A DNA stretch of 64,000 nucleotides, taken from assembly GCA_900073065.1 (NCBI GenBank), contig FJOG01000026.1:829117-893116 (forward strand). Direction: 5' to 3'. Position numbers and translations under genes: made by a program. Every line of letters begins with the position of its first letter. Position 1 is the stretch's first letter. The DNA is from Phialocephala subalpina (Eukaryota > Ascomycota > Leotiomycetes > Helotiales > Mollisiaceae). The notes below the pieces were generated by a model, which did not search any database, had not been told where the DNA came from, and saw only the letters and a program-made list of their open reading frames with translations. Below, one piece after another: positions 1 to 11,106 of this stretch.

Positions 1-2
1 TG

Positions 3-3000
3 ATGATCGATTCCACGACAGTCTTGAACCCGAATGGAGTTGGAAGGGAATCTGTGAAGCTGGTGTCGAAGCAATCTTGGACTCATGCTTTGGTAATCAC
101 GGACCTGAATAATATGCCCGGTGGAGTTTGTGGCGTTTCTGGAAGACGTGAGTTGGCACTGGCTTGTGTCGTGCGCACAATTGACGGATGGCAGATTACC
201 TCGCTGGACCGGATCCGAATATTGCGTCGGGTGAGATCGATATCATCACCGGCATCAACACCGCAGCCTACAACCAAATGACTCTCTTCTCGTCAGTCCC
301 CTCTCCTACCCCCCTCCCGAACCAAGACTGACCTTTCAGCCAACCAACCTGCTCAATCACAGGCGACAGCCAAACCGGCACCCTCCTATCCGCCGACTGC
401 GCTTCCTCAACCGGCTGCTCCATCCTCGACGACTCAGACCCCGACTCCTTCGGCGCACAATTCAACGACAACGGCGGCGGCGTTTTTGCCACCCTCTGGG
501 ACAGCAACGCCATCCAAGTCTGGTTCTTCACATCCGGCACAACTCCAGACGATATCACGAACGGAACTCCAGACCCTACTAACTGGGGAACACCTGTCGC
601 CAACTTTCAAGGAAGCTGTAATATTGATGAAAGCTTTGCTGATAATAAGATTGTTTTCGACATGGATTTTTGCAGCAGTTTGGTGGAGGCTAATTGGGCG
701 AGTGATGGGTGTGATTCTTTGGCTGCTACGTGTAGGGAGTATGTGGCTAGTTTCCCGGGTGATCTCATGGACTTTAGTGATTTTGATGAGGTGTAAGTTC
801 TTTCCTGCCCCAAAGATAGTTCCTGGCTGATAGTGTGCTAGGTACTGGGGTATCAACGCCGTGACGGTTTACCAACAAGCCTCAGTCGCCAGCTCTTCAT
901 CCTCCGTGTCTGTCGCTGCCGCTACATCTCTCTCAATCGCAGCAGCTTCCTCCTCAGCACCGTCTGCTGCATCAAGCACTGTTCTCCCCGCTGCCGTTTC
1001 ATCAACCATTCTTCCTGCCGCGGTGTCATCCACAACCTCCCCAGCGCCATCTTCGACTGGCCTAGGAGCATACACATACTACGGCTGTGTCCAAGAACTC
1101 GACTACATTCGCATTCTTAACGACATCCATTTCTACGATCCTGCTATGACGCTTGAGATGTGTGAAGTTGATTGTGCAGGATATACGTATTTCGGTGCTG
1201 AGTATGGGACTGAATGTTATTGTGGCAATTCCTTCGCTGGACCAGTTGCCATCATGCCAGATACTGATTGCTTCATGACTTGTGGTGGAGATGGAAATGA
1301 GCAATGTGGTGGTCCGATGAGACTGTCTGTTTATACGAATGCGCCGGTTCAGGCTGCTGTGAGCAGTAGCGTATCGCCTTCCTCGTCGACGAGCGATCTG
1401 TCGGCTGCTTCTTCGACGGTTGCTGTTGCTGCTGTTTCTTCAGCTGCAGCGACCAGTGTAGTGGCTGCTCAAAGCTCAGGTGCGGCTTCTTCGATGGTTC
1501 TGGATTCTGCCCCCTCTTCCACCCAAAGTCTTGACATCGCTGCAGCGTCAAGTGGTATCGCTGCTCAAACCTCTTCGGGATCTGCTGCTTCTTCGACATT
1601 CAATATTTCTGCTGCTTCCTCGACTCTGCCTATCGTCGCTGTGTCTTCCGCTGCGGCAACGAGCGGAGTTGCTGCTCAAAGCTCGGGATCCGCTTCTTCC
1701 ACGACCTTCGATTCTGCTCCTTCTTCAACTCTTGACATTGCTGCAACCTCTTCCGGAGCCGCCACCAGTGGATTTGCTGCACAGAGCTCGGGTTCTGCTT
1801 CCTCTTCGACCTTCACCTTCCCAGCTCTTTCCTCGTTCACTGCGGCGAGCTCGAGTGTGGTTCCTAATATCACTGCTCCATCTTCCACATTGGGAGCTGC
1901 TCAGTCCTCAGGTGCTCTGTCAACTAATGGATCATTCGATATCCAAGCCACCGGTGCATCTTCTTCCTTCCCCTCTTCAACCCAGAGAGTCCTTTCTTCC
2001 TCCACAGGATTGTCAGACGTCCTTTCATCTATTCTAAGCTTGTCTTCAAACTCTTCAATCTTACCAAGCCCTTCATCGACACCTTCAAAAGTCCTAGCTC
2101 TCACCACCGCTTCATCCTCAGGTTTCTTAACTTCGTCAGTCTTCTATCCGAACTCAACTTTCTCATCAACACCTACGGGATATTCTTCCCTTCCAACGTC
2201 AACCGAAGCTCCAGCCTACACCCTGTCAACAGTCTACGCAACAAGCACATACACAATCACATCCTGCGCCGCCACCGTTACAGACTGCCCCGCACGCATC
2301 GGAAAACTCACAACAGAAACGATCTCTCTATACACAACGTATTGTCCCGTCGCTGACAAGCCCTCTCCGACTCCTTCCGTAGCACCTCAGTTGACAACCT
2401 CAACTGTGTATGCGACGTCAGTATACACAATCACTTCCTGCGCCGCGACGGTGACAGATTGCCCAGCACGCATCGGTCAATTGACGACAGAGACTATCAG
2501 TCTGTATACGACTGTTTGTCCCGTCGCCGATCATCCTACGCCCACTCCAGCGCCAGCGAAGGTGGTGTCGACGAAGGAGCAAGAATTCTACACCACAATC
2601 GTGACGACGACTTATACAACAGTCTGCCCTGAAGGCTTGACCACGATCACGACATCAAGCACTCTCACCCTGCCCGTCCCAACTACCGCCATGACAACCA
2701 GAACGAAGACCGCCACAATGGGAGGATCGACCGTTACGCTTCAACTCACGATGCCAGCATGCACAACTTGCAAGACGGTTCTGAGCACAGTATATGTCGC
2801 CCCTGTCCCTGTCACGACATCAGTTTCCAAGTTTTACTCGGCTGGAAACTCGACGTCTACGGCTGGAGGTGTGACGGCAAGTGGTATTACTGTGAGTGGA
2901 AGTGTTTTGGGGGCAAAGGCGATAGTTACGAGTGTGCCTTATTCCGGGGCTGAGAGGGCAGGGTTGAGTTTTGGTGCCGGTTTTGCGGCTTTTATGTGGC

Positions 3001-3017
3001 TGTTTGTTCTTTTGTAG
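3..3017 (+). CDS. GH16-family glucanase-like protein with WSC domain, Ser/Thr-rich stalk and GPI signal (5' partial)
   Basis: The gene enters from the left edge already inside a GH16 (laminarinase-type) domain. Exons read 3-147, 195-291, 340-792 and 842-3017, with introns of 47-49 bp; phases agree across all junctions. GH16 marks are LNPNGVGRESVKLVSK, DLNNMPGGVCG, GEIDII and INAVTVY. A WSC domain follows (about 1074-1349; CYCGNSF and CGGPMRLSVY), then several hundred residues of Ser/Ala/Thr stalk, a duplicated Cys module and a hydrophobic C-terminus (FGAGFAAFMWLFVLL) typical of a GPI signal. Such proteins sit on the wall or plasma membrane and bind or remodel beta-glucan. The family box WPAFW reads SGRHY here and the acid/base Glu after GEIDII is Thr, so the domain may bind rather than cleave. 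The signal peptide lies outside the window. Confidence 0.85.
2217..2560 (+). repeat. Two tandem copies of a ~57-residue Cys-containing module in the stalk
   Basis: Two adjacent copies share STVYATS, YTITSCAATVTDCPARIG, LTTETISLYTT and CPVAD. Each has three cysteines and a Pro/Thr tail. The copies differ by a few residues, which fits tandem duplication within the gene. Their position just outside the GPI-proximal segment suggests a disulfide-stabilised spacer near the membrane. Confidence 0.8.
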
Positions 3018-3324
3018 ATTTTTGGGGTTGTGTTGAGGGTTTTGTGATGTGTATTTGAGAGGGGAGGAAAGGGGAGTGAGTGAGGTATGAGTGTGGTGGA
3101 TGTGATTGTACAAGTTCGCATTTACTTGTAGATTGAATGGTCTTCAATACCCCGTCATCATTCTGATGTCGATTCCACGGATGTGTCTGGAGAATCTTCC
3201 ATCTGCAAAAGGTTTGCAAGATTCCGAATGAATAACTCATTTAGCACGCTTCTCAAAATGCCAGTCTCGAGTCATTTCAATCATCATGAATCACAATTGG
3301 AATCATGAACCTGTTCTTTCGCAC

Positions 3325-3331
3325 TATAAAA
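3325..3331 (+). promoter_or_regulatory. TATA box of the small Cys-rich gene
   Basis: TATAAAA lies about 112 bp before the chosen ATG at 3443, a normal distance for a fungal promoter. It supports a transcript starting after 3350 and so the shorter 90-residue reading. Confidence 0.4.
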
Positions 3332-3442
3332 AACCAAATCTCATCCGTCCTCTCCGTTTTCTCCCAAACCGGACCACAGATACAAACCAACCCTTCAGAA
3401 CAAAAATCCCATACAGAAATCCAAACTCGAATAACACCCAAC

Positions 3443-3715
3443 ATGTGCACCATCCGCTGCATCTTCTACAAAGAATGCGGACATACATTACAACAGGCTG
3501 GAAAGGACCGTTGCAACTATGCGCTTCAAACAGGTGTAGAATGTTCTGGAGTCTTGGACACCGATCATGCGACTGAACGAGAGGGTCTCTGTCCACCATG
3601 TGCTGTGAGAAGATACGTCCATAAGAAAAAAGATGGCGGTGGAAGTGGAAGTGGAAGCGGCTCGAAGAAAAGAAGGGAGACGAAGAAGCCGGTGAAGATT
3701 GTTAAGTATCGTTGA
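3443..3715 (+). CDS. Small Cys-rich basic protein, hypothetical
   Basis: A 90-residue protein with no signal peptide. The N-terminal two thirds has spaced Cys and His (MCTIRCIFYKECGHT, then C, C, CPPC), which could bind zinc. The tail is a Gly/Ser linker followed by a Lys/Arg-rich end (KKRRETKKPVKIVKYR) resembling a nuclear localisation signal. The frame is open upstream to an ATG at 3305, but the TATA box at 3325 lies inside that extension, so the ATG at 3443 is preferred. Similar short Cys-rich proteins without assigned function are common in ascomycetes. No function is claimed. Confidence 0.6.
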   Translation: MCTIRCIFYKECGHTLQQAGKDRCNYALQTGVECSGVLDTDHATEREGLCPPCAVRRYVHKKKDGGGSGSGSGSKKRRETKKPVKIVKYR

Positions 3716-4101
3716 GTGTCGGGGACGGGACGGAACCTAGGGAATGACTGGGGGTGGAAGAGTGAAGAGAGGCGATGTGAGGGAATGGCAAATGAGTGTA
3801 TAATATCGATGAGCTTGCTTGTGATGTAGTTCGACTGTAGGACGATATGAAAAATACAATCATATCTGAACAGTTTTTATGAATGGAGTCCAATGGTGAA
3901 ATGCGAGATAATCGTGTAAGGGCTAGCTCCATGTGAAAGCTGAAGCCCACCAAGGTGCGAGCATTGGGAAAGCCGAAATCAAGATAGAGTTCGCTTTCTT
4001 GGCCTTCCAAATTGTAGGTACTCGGAGGACCTCAACCAGCAATAACGCCAGAAATACCAGACCAAACTACTCCAACCTAACGCCAACCATATCTAAGAAT
4101 A
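3716..4101. other. Intergenic, 386 bp
   Basis: No convincing gene. It holds the converging 3' ends of the Cys-rich gene and the BTB gene. Open frames here lack family similarity and intron logic. Confidence 0.5.
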
Positions 4102-4883
4102 CTAGGTTCCATTTTCCTCTGGGACATGGAAATCTTTCGCCCGAACATCCTTGAGGATCAGTTTCAGCTCGGCAACCGATCGGCTATACTTCATCAAATA
4201 TGTAGCAAGCTCGACCAGAAGCTCTGTCGGAAAGCTAGACCCATCATCTCTAACATACTCCATACCCCTGTGTCTGGCTGTGATAGCGACGATGTATGCT
4301 CGAAGAGGGCTTCCCGGGCCGGCGTTCTCGTAGACCCAATGCATTGCCTCAAGTTGGATCAACGGTTTGCTCTTGTATTGTATTGCTCTAATGGAATCGA
4401 TGGCATGGTTTTGAAGCCTAGGGATCATGTATTTGCCCGCTAAAACCCACAGCTGGGACTGTCACAAATGTTGTCAGTATGGTTCTTCAAAATGAATGCG
4501 CGTCAAGTAGGGAGGTTTGATAGTTGAGCCGGACTTACAAGAATAAAGAGCTTCTCGTTGCTTGTTCCGGAAACTTTGGAAGTCGCACCGCGGTAGTACA
4601 TCCATTGAACGAGTATCTGAAAAACTTGTGGATCGGTATCGTCGATGTAGTAGTGCTGGGTTTGGCCTTCAAGAAATCCCTCGTTAAATGCGGCCTTGAA
4701 CACTGGGCTGCAATTGCAAGCAATAGCTTTGCGCGCGAAGAACGTTTGCTGCATGCCCATTCTTCCGGCGGTGAACCTGACGATAGAGTCGTATTTGCTG
4801 TATGGAAGTTAGTCAATGCTATCAACTGTAGTGATATTGATGTGTGCCTACGTTAGGGTTAGGTATCCATTGAATATGAACAT
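4102..4883 (-). CDS. BTB/POZ domain protein
   Basis: Minus-strand exons 4883-4852, 4797-4539 and 4458-4102, introns of 54 and 80 bp, phases consistent. The product is about 215 residues. The BTB core is clear: KYDSIVRFTAG, FFARKAIACNCSPVFKAAF, NEGFLEG, IDDTDPQVFQILVQWMYY, then LWVLAGKYMIPRLQNHAIDSI. BTB proteins dimerise and often serve as CUL3 ubiquitin-ligase adaptors; this one is essentially BTB alone, as in a large family expanded in filamentous fungi. The first ATG in frame is at 4883, but the frame is open further upstream, so a longer or additional first exon is possible. Confidence 0.75.
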
Positions 4884-6047
4884 TTGACGGTTATTGTAGG
4901 TCTTAATGTCTTTTTTGCCTCTAGATGTGTTGCGCTGAGAACATTCTGGTGCTGAGAGAGCTGGTGGAGAAGCTGCTCTGTCATGTAGCGTATTCTTCTT
5001 TCCTCTACCATTATGTTAGCAACAATTTATTAATCATGAGAATATTTGCGTACGTTGACATAAGGATCCCGTTGACAATGGTCATACTACTCCTCTTGGA
5101 GCGCGAATATGTGGAAGGACAGGCGATCGATCGGGCAGCGTCAGAGCATACACGCGCAGTAGAGGAGATCTGCATAAGATATCCATTATCAATGAACATC
5201 CAGCGTTAATTAGAGTTCTTGTGGCCATGATTGCGCGCAGGTGTGGTAGTGGGACGAGAAGTGTCGTTTGGAATTGTCGCAGGCATAGTGTTGCAAGTGT
5301 TGGCGCAAGACAGTCCAGTCAAGATCTATTCCCTTGATTGTTGAAGGAGGTGAAATGGACTTGGATTGTGGAAGGTTTATCAACAGAAAATGAGCAAGAA
5401 CGTACCCAACATATATAATGCGCTTGCGCTTCGGCTTGCCACATTGGGCCCTGCGTTTGGTGAATTGGACGGTGGTAAAGTGGATCAAGCTTAGAGCGCA
5501 ACGGGCTTAAAAAAAAATATAGACCTTGATAGATATACAGTCGAGCATTGGGGTGCATTGCAGTCGGTGAAGACTAAACGGCAAGATTTATCGACTTATA
5601 GGCTCTTACCGTTTGATGTTCTAGAGTTTGTAAGGCACTGGAATGTGGATACAAACTCCATGTGATGCATTGTCTGCTGACATTTTGATTAGGTGGTGAT
5701 ATATTTTCAACAAGTCAAACTTTTGATGGCAAGGACTTGCCTGTAATAAATGGTACTTCCCTTCCATCAACGATTTCTAGCTGTTGATTAGATCATCTTT
5801 TTGGATCGAGCTAGCAATATCTGCTATACAATGTCTTTGTTTACCATCGAAATTCTTTCCGAACTAACCCGTAGTTCATTTAATATCGGATGAAAGCGTT
5901 ATTCATCTGAACAAAGGATTCTTTCGGCACTCAAAACTTACCATATTCTAACAACCTTCTCACTACTTGGAGTAAATCTGTTCATTGTTGCTCTTAGTTG
6001 CCATTTGGAATTATCTCTCAACTCAGCTTACAATATCTCCCCCGCAG
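4884..6047. other. Intergenic, ~1.16 kb
   Basis: Divergent region between the BTB gene and the SRR1-like gene. Short open frames on both strands show no family features. The first exon of the SRR1-like gene probably lies in the right part. Confidence 0.45.
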
Positions 6048-6087
6048 ACTTCAAGAAGGGGTGGCATTGTGCAAGTAGACCCCGAAA

Positions 6088-6922
6088 TGTGCTTCCGATC
6101 AGTTTTATACCCGTTCTTAGACACCATCTCTCCTACTGATACGCTTCCTGACCCTCATGCAAATCAGAGCCTTTCAAAGGCAGAGAAAGATGTTCTTACA
6201 GCAAAACGAACCTGGCTACAAAGCGATGCTCCGCGGAAGCTCGCAGCAATTGTCGCCCAGATCATCGAGGATAGGGCAGCCCACCCAGTGTTCAATATTG
6301 TTTGCCTTGGCATCGGCAGAAACAGGCCGAATGACTTGGAACAAATTGTAGCATTCTCGCAGATGGCGGCTCAGCTTGCGATTGTGAACCCCGAAGTGCT
6401 CGATAATATCGTCATTCAAGACCCAGAAATGGAACCCGAGATGAAAATAATGTTTGAAAACCATAAATGCCGGGTGGTTGAGGATCTAGCTGCCTTTCAG
6501 TTGGTAGGAACGAGTACATTCATTTTTGCTCCCTTCGTTCCTCTGCATGTCACGATCGGCGGCGTTCGAAATCAGCCAATCAAAAGTCTTCCAATGTTCA
6601 TAGGATCAGATTTGAGAATTATAATTGGAGGTAGTGAGTTGCCCCGCTTTACCGAGCAAGTTTGAGACTCTGGTACTACTGTATATGGACAATAAGATGC
6701 TGAAACTCAATAGGCGAAACAAATAACAATAGAGCGATTATGGATGTAGATCGCCCGCTATTTGAGCAGATCGTAAAGTCGATGTTGGGCGATGATGTCT
6801 GCAGTTACGCAGACTTTCCGGGTGCTCCACCTGAAGGCATGCGGGCCAACGTTTTGGTGATTTCAAGGAACTACAGGGCATGGGTATCTGGTGGAGGTCT
6901 GCTAGGACTCAGGTTTAATTAG
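6088..6922 (+). CDS. SRR1-like domain protein (5' end uncertain)
   Basis: Exon to 6630, intron 6631-6713, last exon 6714-6922. The frame shows the SRR1-like pattern: FNIVCLGIGR, a helical stretch (AFSQMAAQLAIVN), IVIQDPEM, then VGTSTFIFAPFVP. SRR1 of Arabidopsis acts in phytochrome B and clock signalling; fungal relatives are mostly uncharacterised, so a catalytic role cannot be assigned. The first in-frame ATG is at 6088, but an acceptor-like CAG at 6045-6047 with a pyrimidine tract before it suggests that this exon starts at 6048 and that the true start is in an upstream exon not identified here. The C-terminus ends in a region with no recognisable domain. Confidence 0.6.
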
Positions 6923-7116
6923 GGGACGACGAATAGGCACTGGTCGTCCAAGATGTAAGCGGGTTGGAGATTGGAGGTTACCGGATTGACACTGACCAAT
7001 GGGAATTGCAATAAGAATAACCAGAGCACGTTGTATATCGTACATGGTTATATACTGAGAAAGATGATTAAGAACTACTTCCACTACTCCTAAGCTTCTC
7101 GAGGCTGAAGCTCACC

Positions 7117-8460
7117 CTATCGAGACCATGCATCGTAGCGATGTGCCATCGTAGTTTGCCTCAAGCTATTCGGTAGCCACATGCCGGTAACCTTTTCAAT
7201 GATCAAGTGCGTTTGATCTTCGCCGATGTAAATGCCGAATCTGTCTGGTACATGCACAATAAACTTCTTCCACACCTTCATGCTTCTGAACAAGGGTGCC
7301 CACTCTTCTAGCACTTTTGGTCTGGGAAGCTCCCCCACGGTACAGCAACCTATCCGAAAATGAACAGTCAAAACTTGGAGATTGAGATGTTGTGAGGCAA
7401 ACTCTGAGACCTTGCTGAGGAGAGGTGTTGGGGTCTGCTCGCCGAGTGTGTGTGTTACGCAAAGCGTAAGAACTTTGACATGCCGCCAAATCCGGGGCCG
7501 TTCTCTGAAGAAAACCAAAAAGACCTCTAGATCGACGATATCCACCACCGCATGCTTCCATAAGAATTCCCCTAAATCTTCTGTCATCTGCCGACTGACT
7601 TTTGATAACCTATGGAGGGTATCATGTGTTTGATCATGAAAAGAGTCGCACGGACAGTCATCATCCTCCATGCAATCTGCATAAAGACACTCTAGAATTC
7701 CGATGCCGAAATGAAGAATCCTGATCACGCATCTTGGAGGTCGCCAGCTAGATCTTACGGTTTGAAGGTCGAATTTTGAGTCAGACTGCTTGGCCGAGTC
7801 TTCGTACGAGCTTCCCTCTACAGAACCTGCTTCGGCAGAGCATTCAGACTGCGTGTCCGAGTCTTCGTACGAGCTTCCTTCTACAGAATCTTCCTCGGCG
7901 GCGCACTCAGACTCGTCTACAAGCTCGCCGCTCACGTCTGCGCTCTTGATCCAACCGGAAGGAATATCTGAGTCCACAATAGTACCATTCTGTATTGATT
8001 TGTATATTTCAAGATGGTTGCAAGATTGTTCTTCGCTAAGAATAGGGCTGACATCGTACCCGTAGTCTACGTCCGACATCGAGCTGTTATAGACGCCATC
8101 GGCGACGGTAAACCGAAATCCGTCCTTTATCATTACGCCAGGAAAGTCTTTCTTGAATTTGGAACTTCGGCGGTTCTCCAATAATGAGGCAAGGACAATT
8201 TTGTAGATTCTATGCCGGACCTCAACTGGTAGCTTCATGAATGGAAATAGCGGTGGCCTGGAATTCATTAGACAAACATATCAAAGACATAAAGTGACCT
8301 ACTTGGATGGGAAGGTGCCTGCGCGTAATTTTTCAGGTGCTTTGTAGCCATAGTACTCGAGATATTCGAGGCCAAACCTAACAGAACCGCGGAAGCAGAA
8401 GGTGCCATACCCTTGCGTGAAGTCGGTGGCTAGACTTGAGCGCGAGACCTGATTCGACAT
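7117..8460 (-). CDS. F-box-like / 2EXR-type protein with duplicated acidic Ser-Glu repeat
   Basis: Exon 1 runs 8460-8303 and exon 2 8257-7117 around a 45-bp intron. The product is 432 residues. The N-terminal half of the core reads PPLFPFMKLPVEVRHRIYKIVL, the leucine-proline start common to fungal F-box-like and 2EXR proteins. Two near-identical acidic repeats follow at about 7795-7900 (SVEGSSYEDS twice, separated by about 22 residues). The C-terminal half carries mixed helices and strands such as VKVLTLCVTH and LQVLTVHF, resembling the LRR-like tail of these proteins. A role in substrate choice by a ubiquitin ligase is inference. The alternative start at 8268 would lose 52 residues and ignores a good splice pair. 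Confidence 0.7.
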
Positions 8461-8858
8461 TGGACCGGAGAAGCTAATAGAAGTATGGTGGAAAATCTTT
8501 CGTGCAAGATTTTTGGGGGTTAAGGGTTTTGAATTTAGTGCCGCGTTGCTTCAGTCCGAGGGAAGAATTAAGCAGCAAGGACGAGGTGGGGACGATGTTA
8601 AATTAAGATGTGGCTGCCGAAATTTCCAGGCCAAACAAACGCTGCTGACCAATCCCTCGTTTCTGTTACAGTCTGCCTCGGTCAGAAAACTACTATGCGA
8701 AAGAAACAGCAACTCAGCGATAATGTGGTGAGATTTGATCTGTACCATTTCTTCTCAGCTCAATACCTCAGAAGCATTTTTTATAATCTCCAGACTTCGC
8801 CTCGCCTTTTTAGGCCCAACTTCGCCTTGCCTCGTCTTTGTCTCGGTAACGTCCAGCC

Positions 8859-9086
8859 ATGCAAGCCTACCCAGTCCAGTCCAAAGAAAGTCCAGGCAAG
8901 ACTTGGAGGTGGAAAACTTCTCAGCAGACACACCTTTTACCGCTGGTGAGTACAATCAGATTCTTGAGTAACTCTGACTGTCTGAACCATTTCAATCCCC
9001 AGCATTCGCCTTCTCTCTTTCCCGTGATCAAACATGTAAGCGAATGCGGAATGCCCCAACAATTATTAGGCTTGGAAGACACATAG
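8859..9086 (+). CDS. Possible small gene with one intron
   Basis: An ATG at 8859 in decent context (cagccATGc), an intron with good signals at 8946-9002 (GTGAGT, a CTGAC branch site, CAG), and a short second exon to 9086 give 56 residues. A TATA-like TTATAATC lies about 80 bp upstream. The intron length is a multiple of three, so the frame is open with or without splicing. No family is recognised. Confidence 0.25.
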   Translation: MQAYPVQSKESPGKTWRWKTSQQTHLLPLVSTIRFLSNSDCLNHFNPQHSPSLFPVIKHVSECGMPQQLLGLEDT

Positions 9087-9257
9087 TAGTCTTCACAGGA
9101 AATAGGATTGGTCAGCGTTAAGGAGGTTTAAACCTATTATTCATTAGCTATTTGTTAGCTAACTTGGCTATATTACGGCTCCACGGAACCTTGGACAATC
9201 CTCAGACTTTTTACCAACGAACATGGTCCACCTTACATTATGATATCATCATGACAT

Positions 9258-10342
9258 CTACCCTGCGCTTCTGAAGAATTCCTCCAGAGCAGTGTTGACC
9301 TCCTCCTCCTTCTCAACCTGTACCCAATATCCGCATTCAACTTCTACCACCTTCAAGTTGGCTATATTCTCCCTCATCGCAGTAATAGCCATCGCATTAG
9401 AAAGGGGATCCTCTTTTGCCACAATCATCAAAACTGGCACTTCTATCTTAGGATCTGGCTTTGCCTCTCGCTCATCCTTGAGATTGAGATTCTGCATTGC
9501 GCATCTGTACCAGTTCATCGCAGGACCATATTCATCCTTCATGATATTCCGGTGCGTAGCCATCTCCTATGATGCACGTTGGTAACATATAGTTCGGCTG
9601 TAAGATGTGAAGTCACTTACTTCGTCAGAGATATAGCTTCCTCGCTTCGTCACCTTCCCGCTCTTTGCAAAACTTTCAAGTGCACCAATGGGTGCCAGGT
9701 GTTCTCTCCAAATGGAGCTGTCCTCGGGATATAAGATTGACAAAAACGATTCAATCTAGCACATGATAGGTATTGTAAGCCAGTATATTCGAGACCATGG
9801 ACTTACGTGATCTTTGACAATCTGACTCGCATCTTCTCTCTCGAAAAGCTTCCAGTACCCGTACAATTCGTAACCCAGCTTCTCCTTAGTCAACACATTC
9901 ACAGCATCAATATTCATGCTCTGTCCCGGTGCCCTGTAAGCCACTGCAAGAAACGAACAACTCAGCAGTCGCTGCGGATAATAATTCGCCAACCGGGAAA
10001 GTAGAAAGCTGCCTCGGTCGTGAGCTACACCATGCACTTTGCTGAGTTTGACATGTTCAAGAAGTTCGTTGATTTCAGCTGCCATCTTGATACCGCGATA
10101 ATCGGACACGGATACGGGTTTGTCGGTTTCTCCGTAGCCAAGCAGGTCCGGAGCAAGTACCCCGAAGCCGAGAGAGGAGAAATAGGTGATTTGGTGACGC
10201 CGTCGTAGCTGCTTGAAGGAAAACCATGAAGAAAGAGGATGGTGGGGTTGTCTGCTTTTGCTGGGATGTAGAAGTAGGCGTAAGTCACCCCTGAAGGCAC
10301 GCGGACTACTTCCGAGTCATTATGGAATGCGATAGTCGCCAT
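9258..10342 (-). pseudogene. Epoxide hydrolase-like alpha/beta hydrolase, frameshifted and lacking the catalytic His
   Basis: Minus-strand exons are 10342-9807 (with a frame break), 9755-9621 and 9566-9258. Family marks: oxyanion box HGFPSSSYD, APDLLGYGETDKP, nucleophile GVAHDRGS, and the C-terminal VLMIVAKEDPL. Two lesions are visible. At 10200-10202 a one-base loss shifts the frame between SSSYD and RHQITYFSS; restoring one T would give the Trp usual there. At 9327-9329 the His of the CGHW box reads TAT (Tyr), which fits a CAT to TAT change. Soluble epoxide hydrolases need this His to activate water. The gene is therefore probably dead; a sequencing error could explain the frameshift but not the Tyr. 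Confidence 0.7.
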
Positions 10343-11106
10343 TTTGGACTCTTGAGTTCAATGGAGAAAATATACAGCTGTCAAATTGTCGAGCTGAGGA
10401 CGGAGTTTCAAAGAAGGTTGCGATTCTTGCGGAGGTTGAGATAGGCTTTATGCCCCGCGATCCTGTCCGAGGTATCCTCGGCAATGCACATGCGAAGCGG
10501 GAGCGGGAACGGAAACGGAAAACTCGTAGATACCTGTGGTTCGTTATTGAGGTCATAAAATTTCAAGTGCATTGGCCCGATGTCAGCTTACCGACTCATG
10601 ATTAGCGGACCTTTCCAAAAAGAGGCAGCCACATCATTCTCCCAGCCTGGTCTAAGTATCATCCACCTACTCTATCTGAGGAAGGACGATCGTTTGCTAA
10701 CTTAGTAACGTGCTGATACACGCAATATCTCAGCTTAGCCAAGCCTTACACCTTCTCCTGTCAAGGTTGGGATATTGAAACCGCTGAGTACATCCATACA
10801 TGATGCAATTACATGCCTCGGTTTTTTCTTTGGAGGCAGAGAGGTTACCGGGATAACGACCCTTCCTAGATGGTCTTAAAATGCTTGGGGGTCTCATTGG
10901 GCAATGAAGAATGCTAATTGCATCTAATCAAGTGTTTAATTTGTATCTGAAACCTCTTTGGATTGCCCTCAAAGTATAGTAACTGTTTGAACCCGATCTA
11001 GATACTCCTTCATCTAATCTCGAGATGAATTGATATATCGTACCTTGGCAGTGCCGGTTCGTGTGAACATTCCTCGGCGATTCTCTATTCGACGTAGCAT
11101 GAGGCA
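10343..11106. other. Intergenic, ~760 bp
   Basis: Upstream of the hydrolase pseudogene and downstream of the HET pseudogene. Open frames lack family features. Confidence 0.45.

Noticed and set aside
1480..2037. 185-codon Leu/Pro-rich frame inside the stalk
   Set aside because: Shadow of the Ser/Ala-rich stalk of the GH16-WSC gene in another frame.
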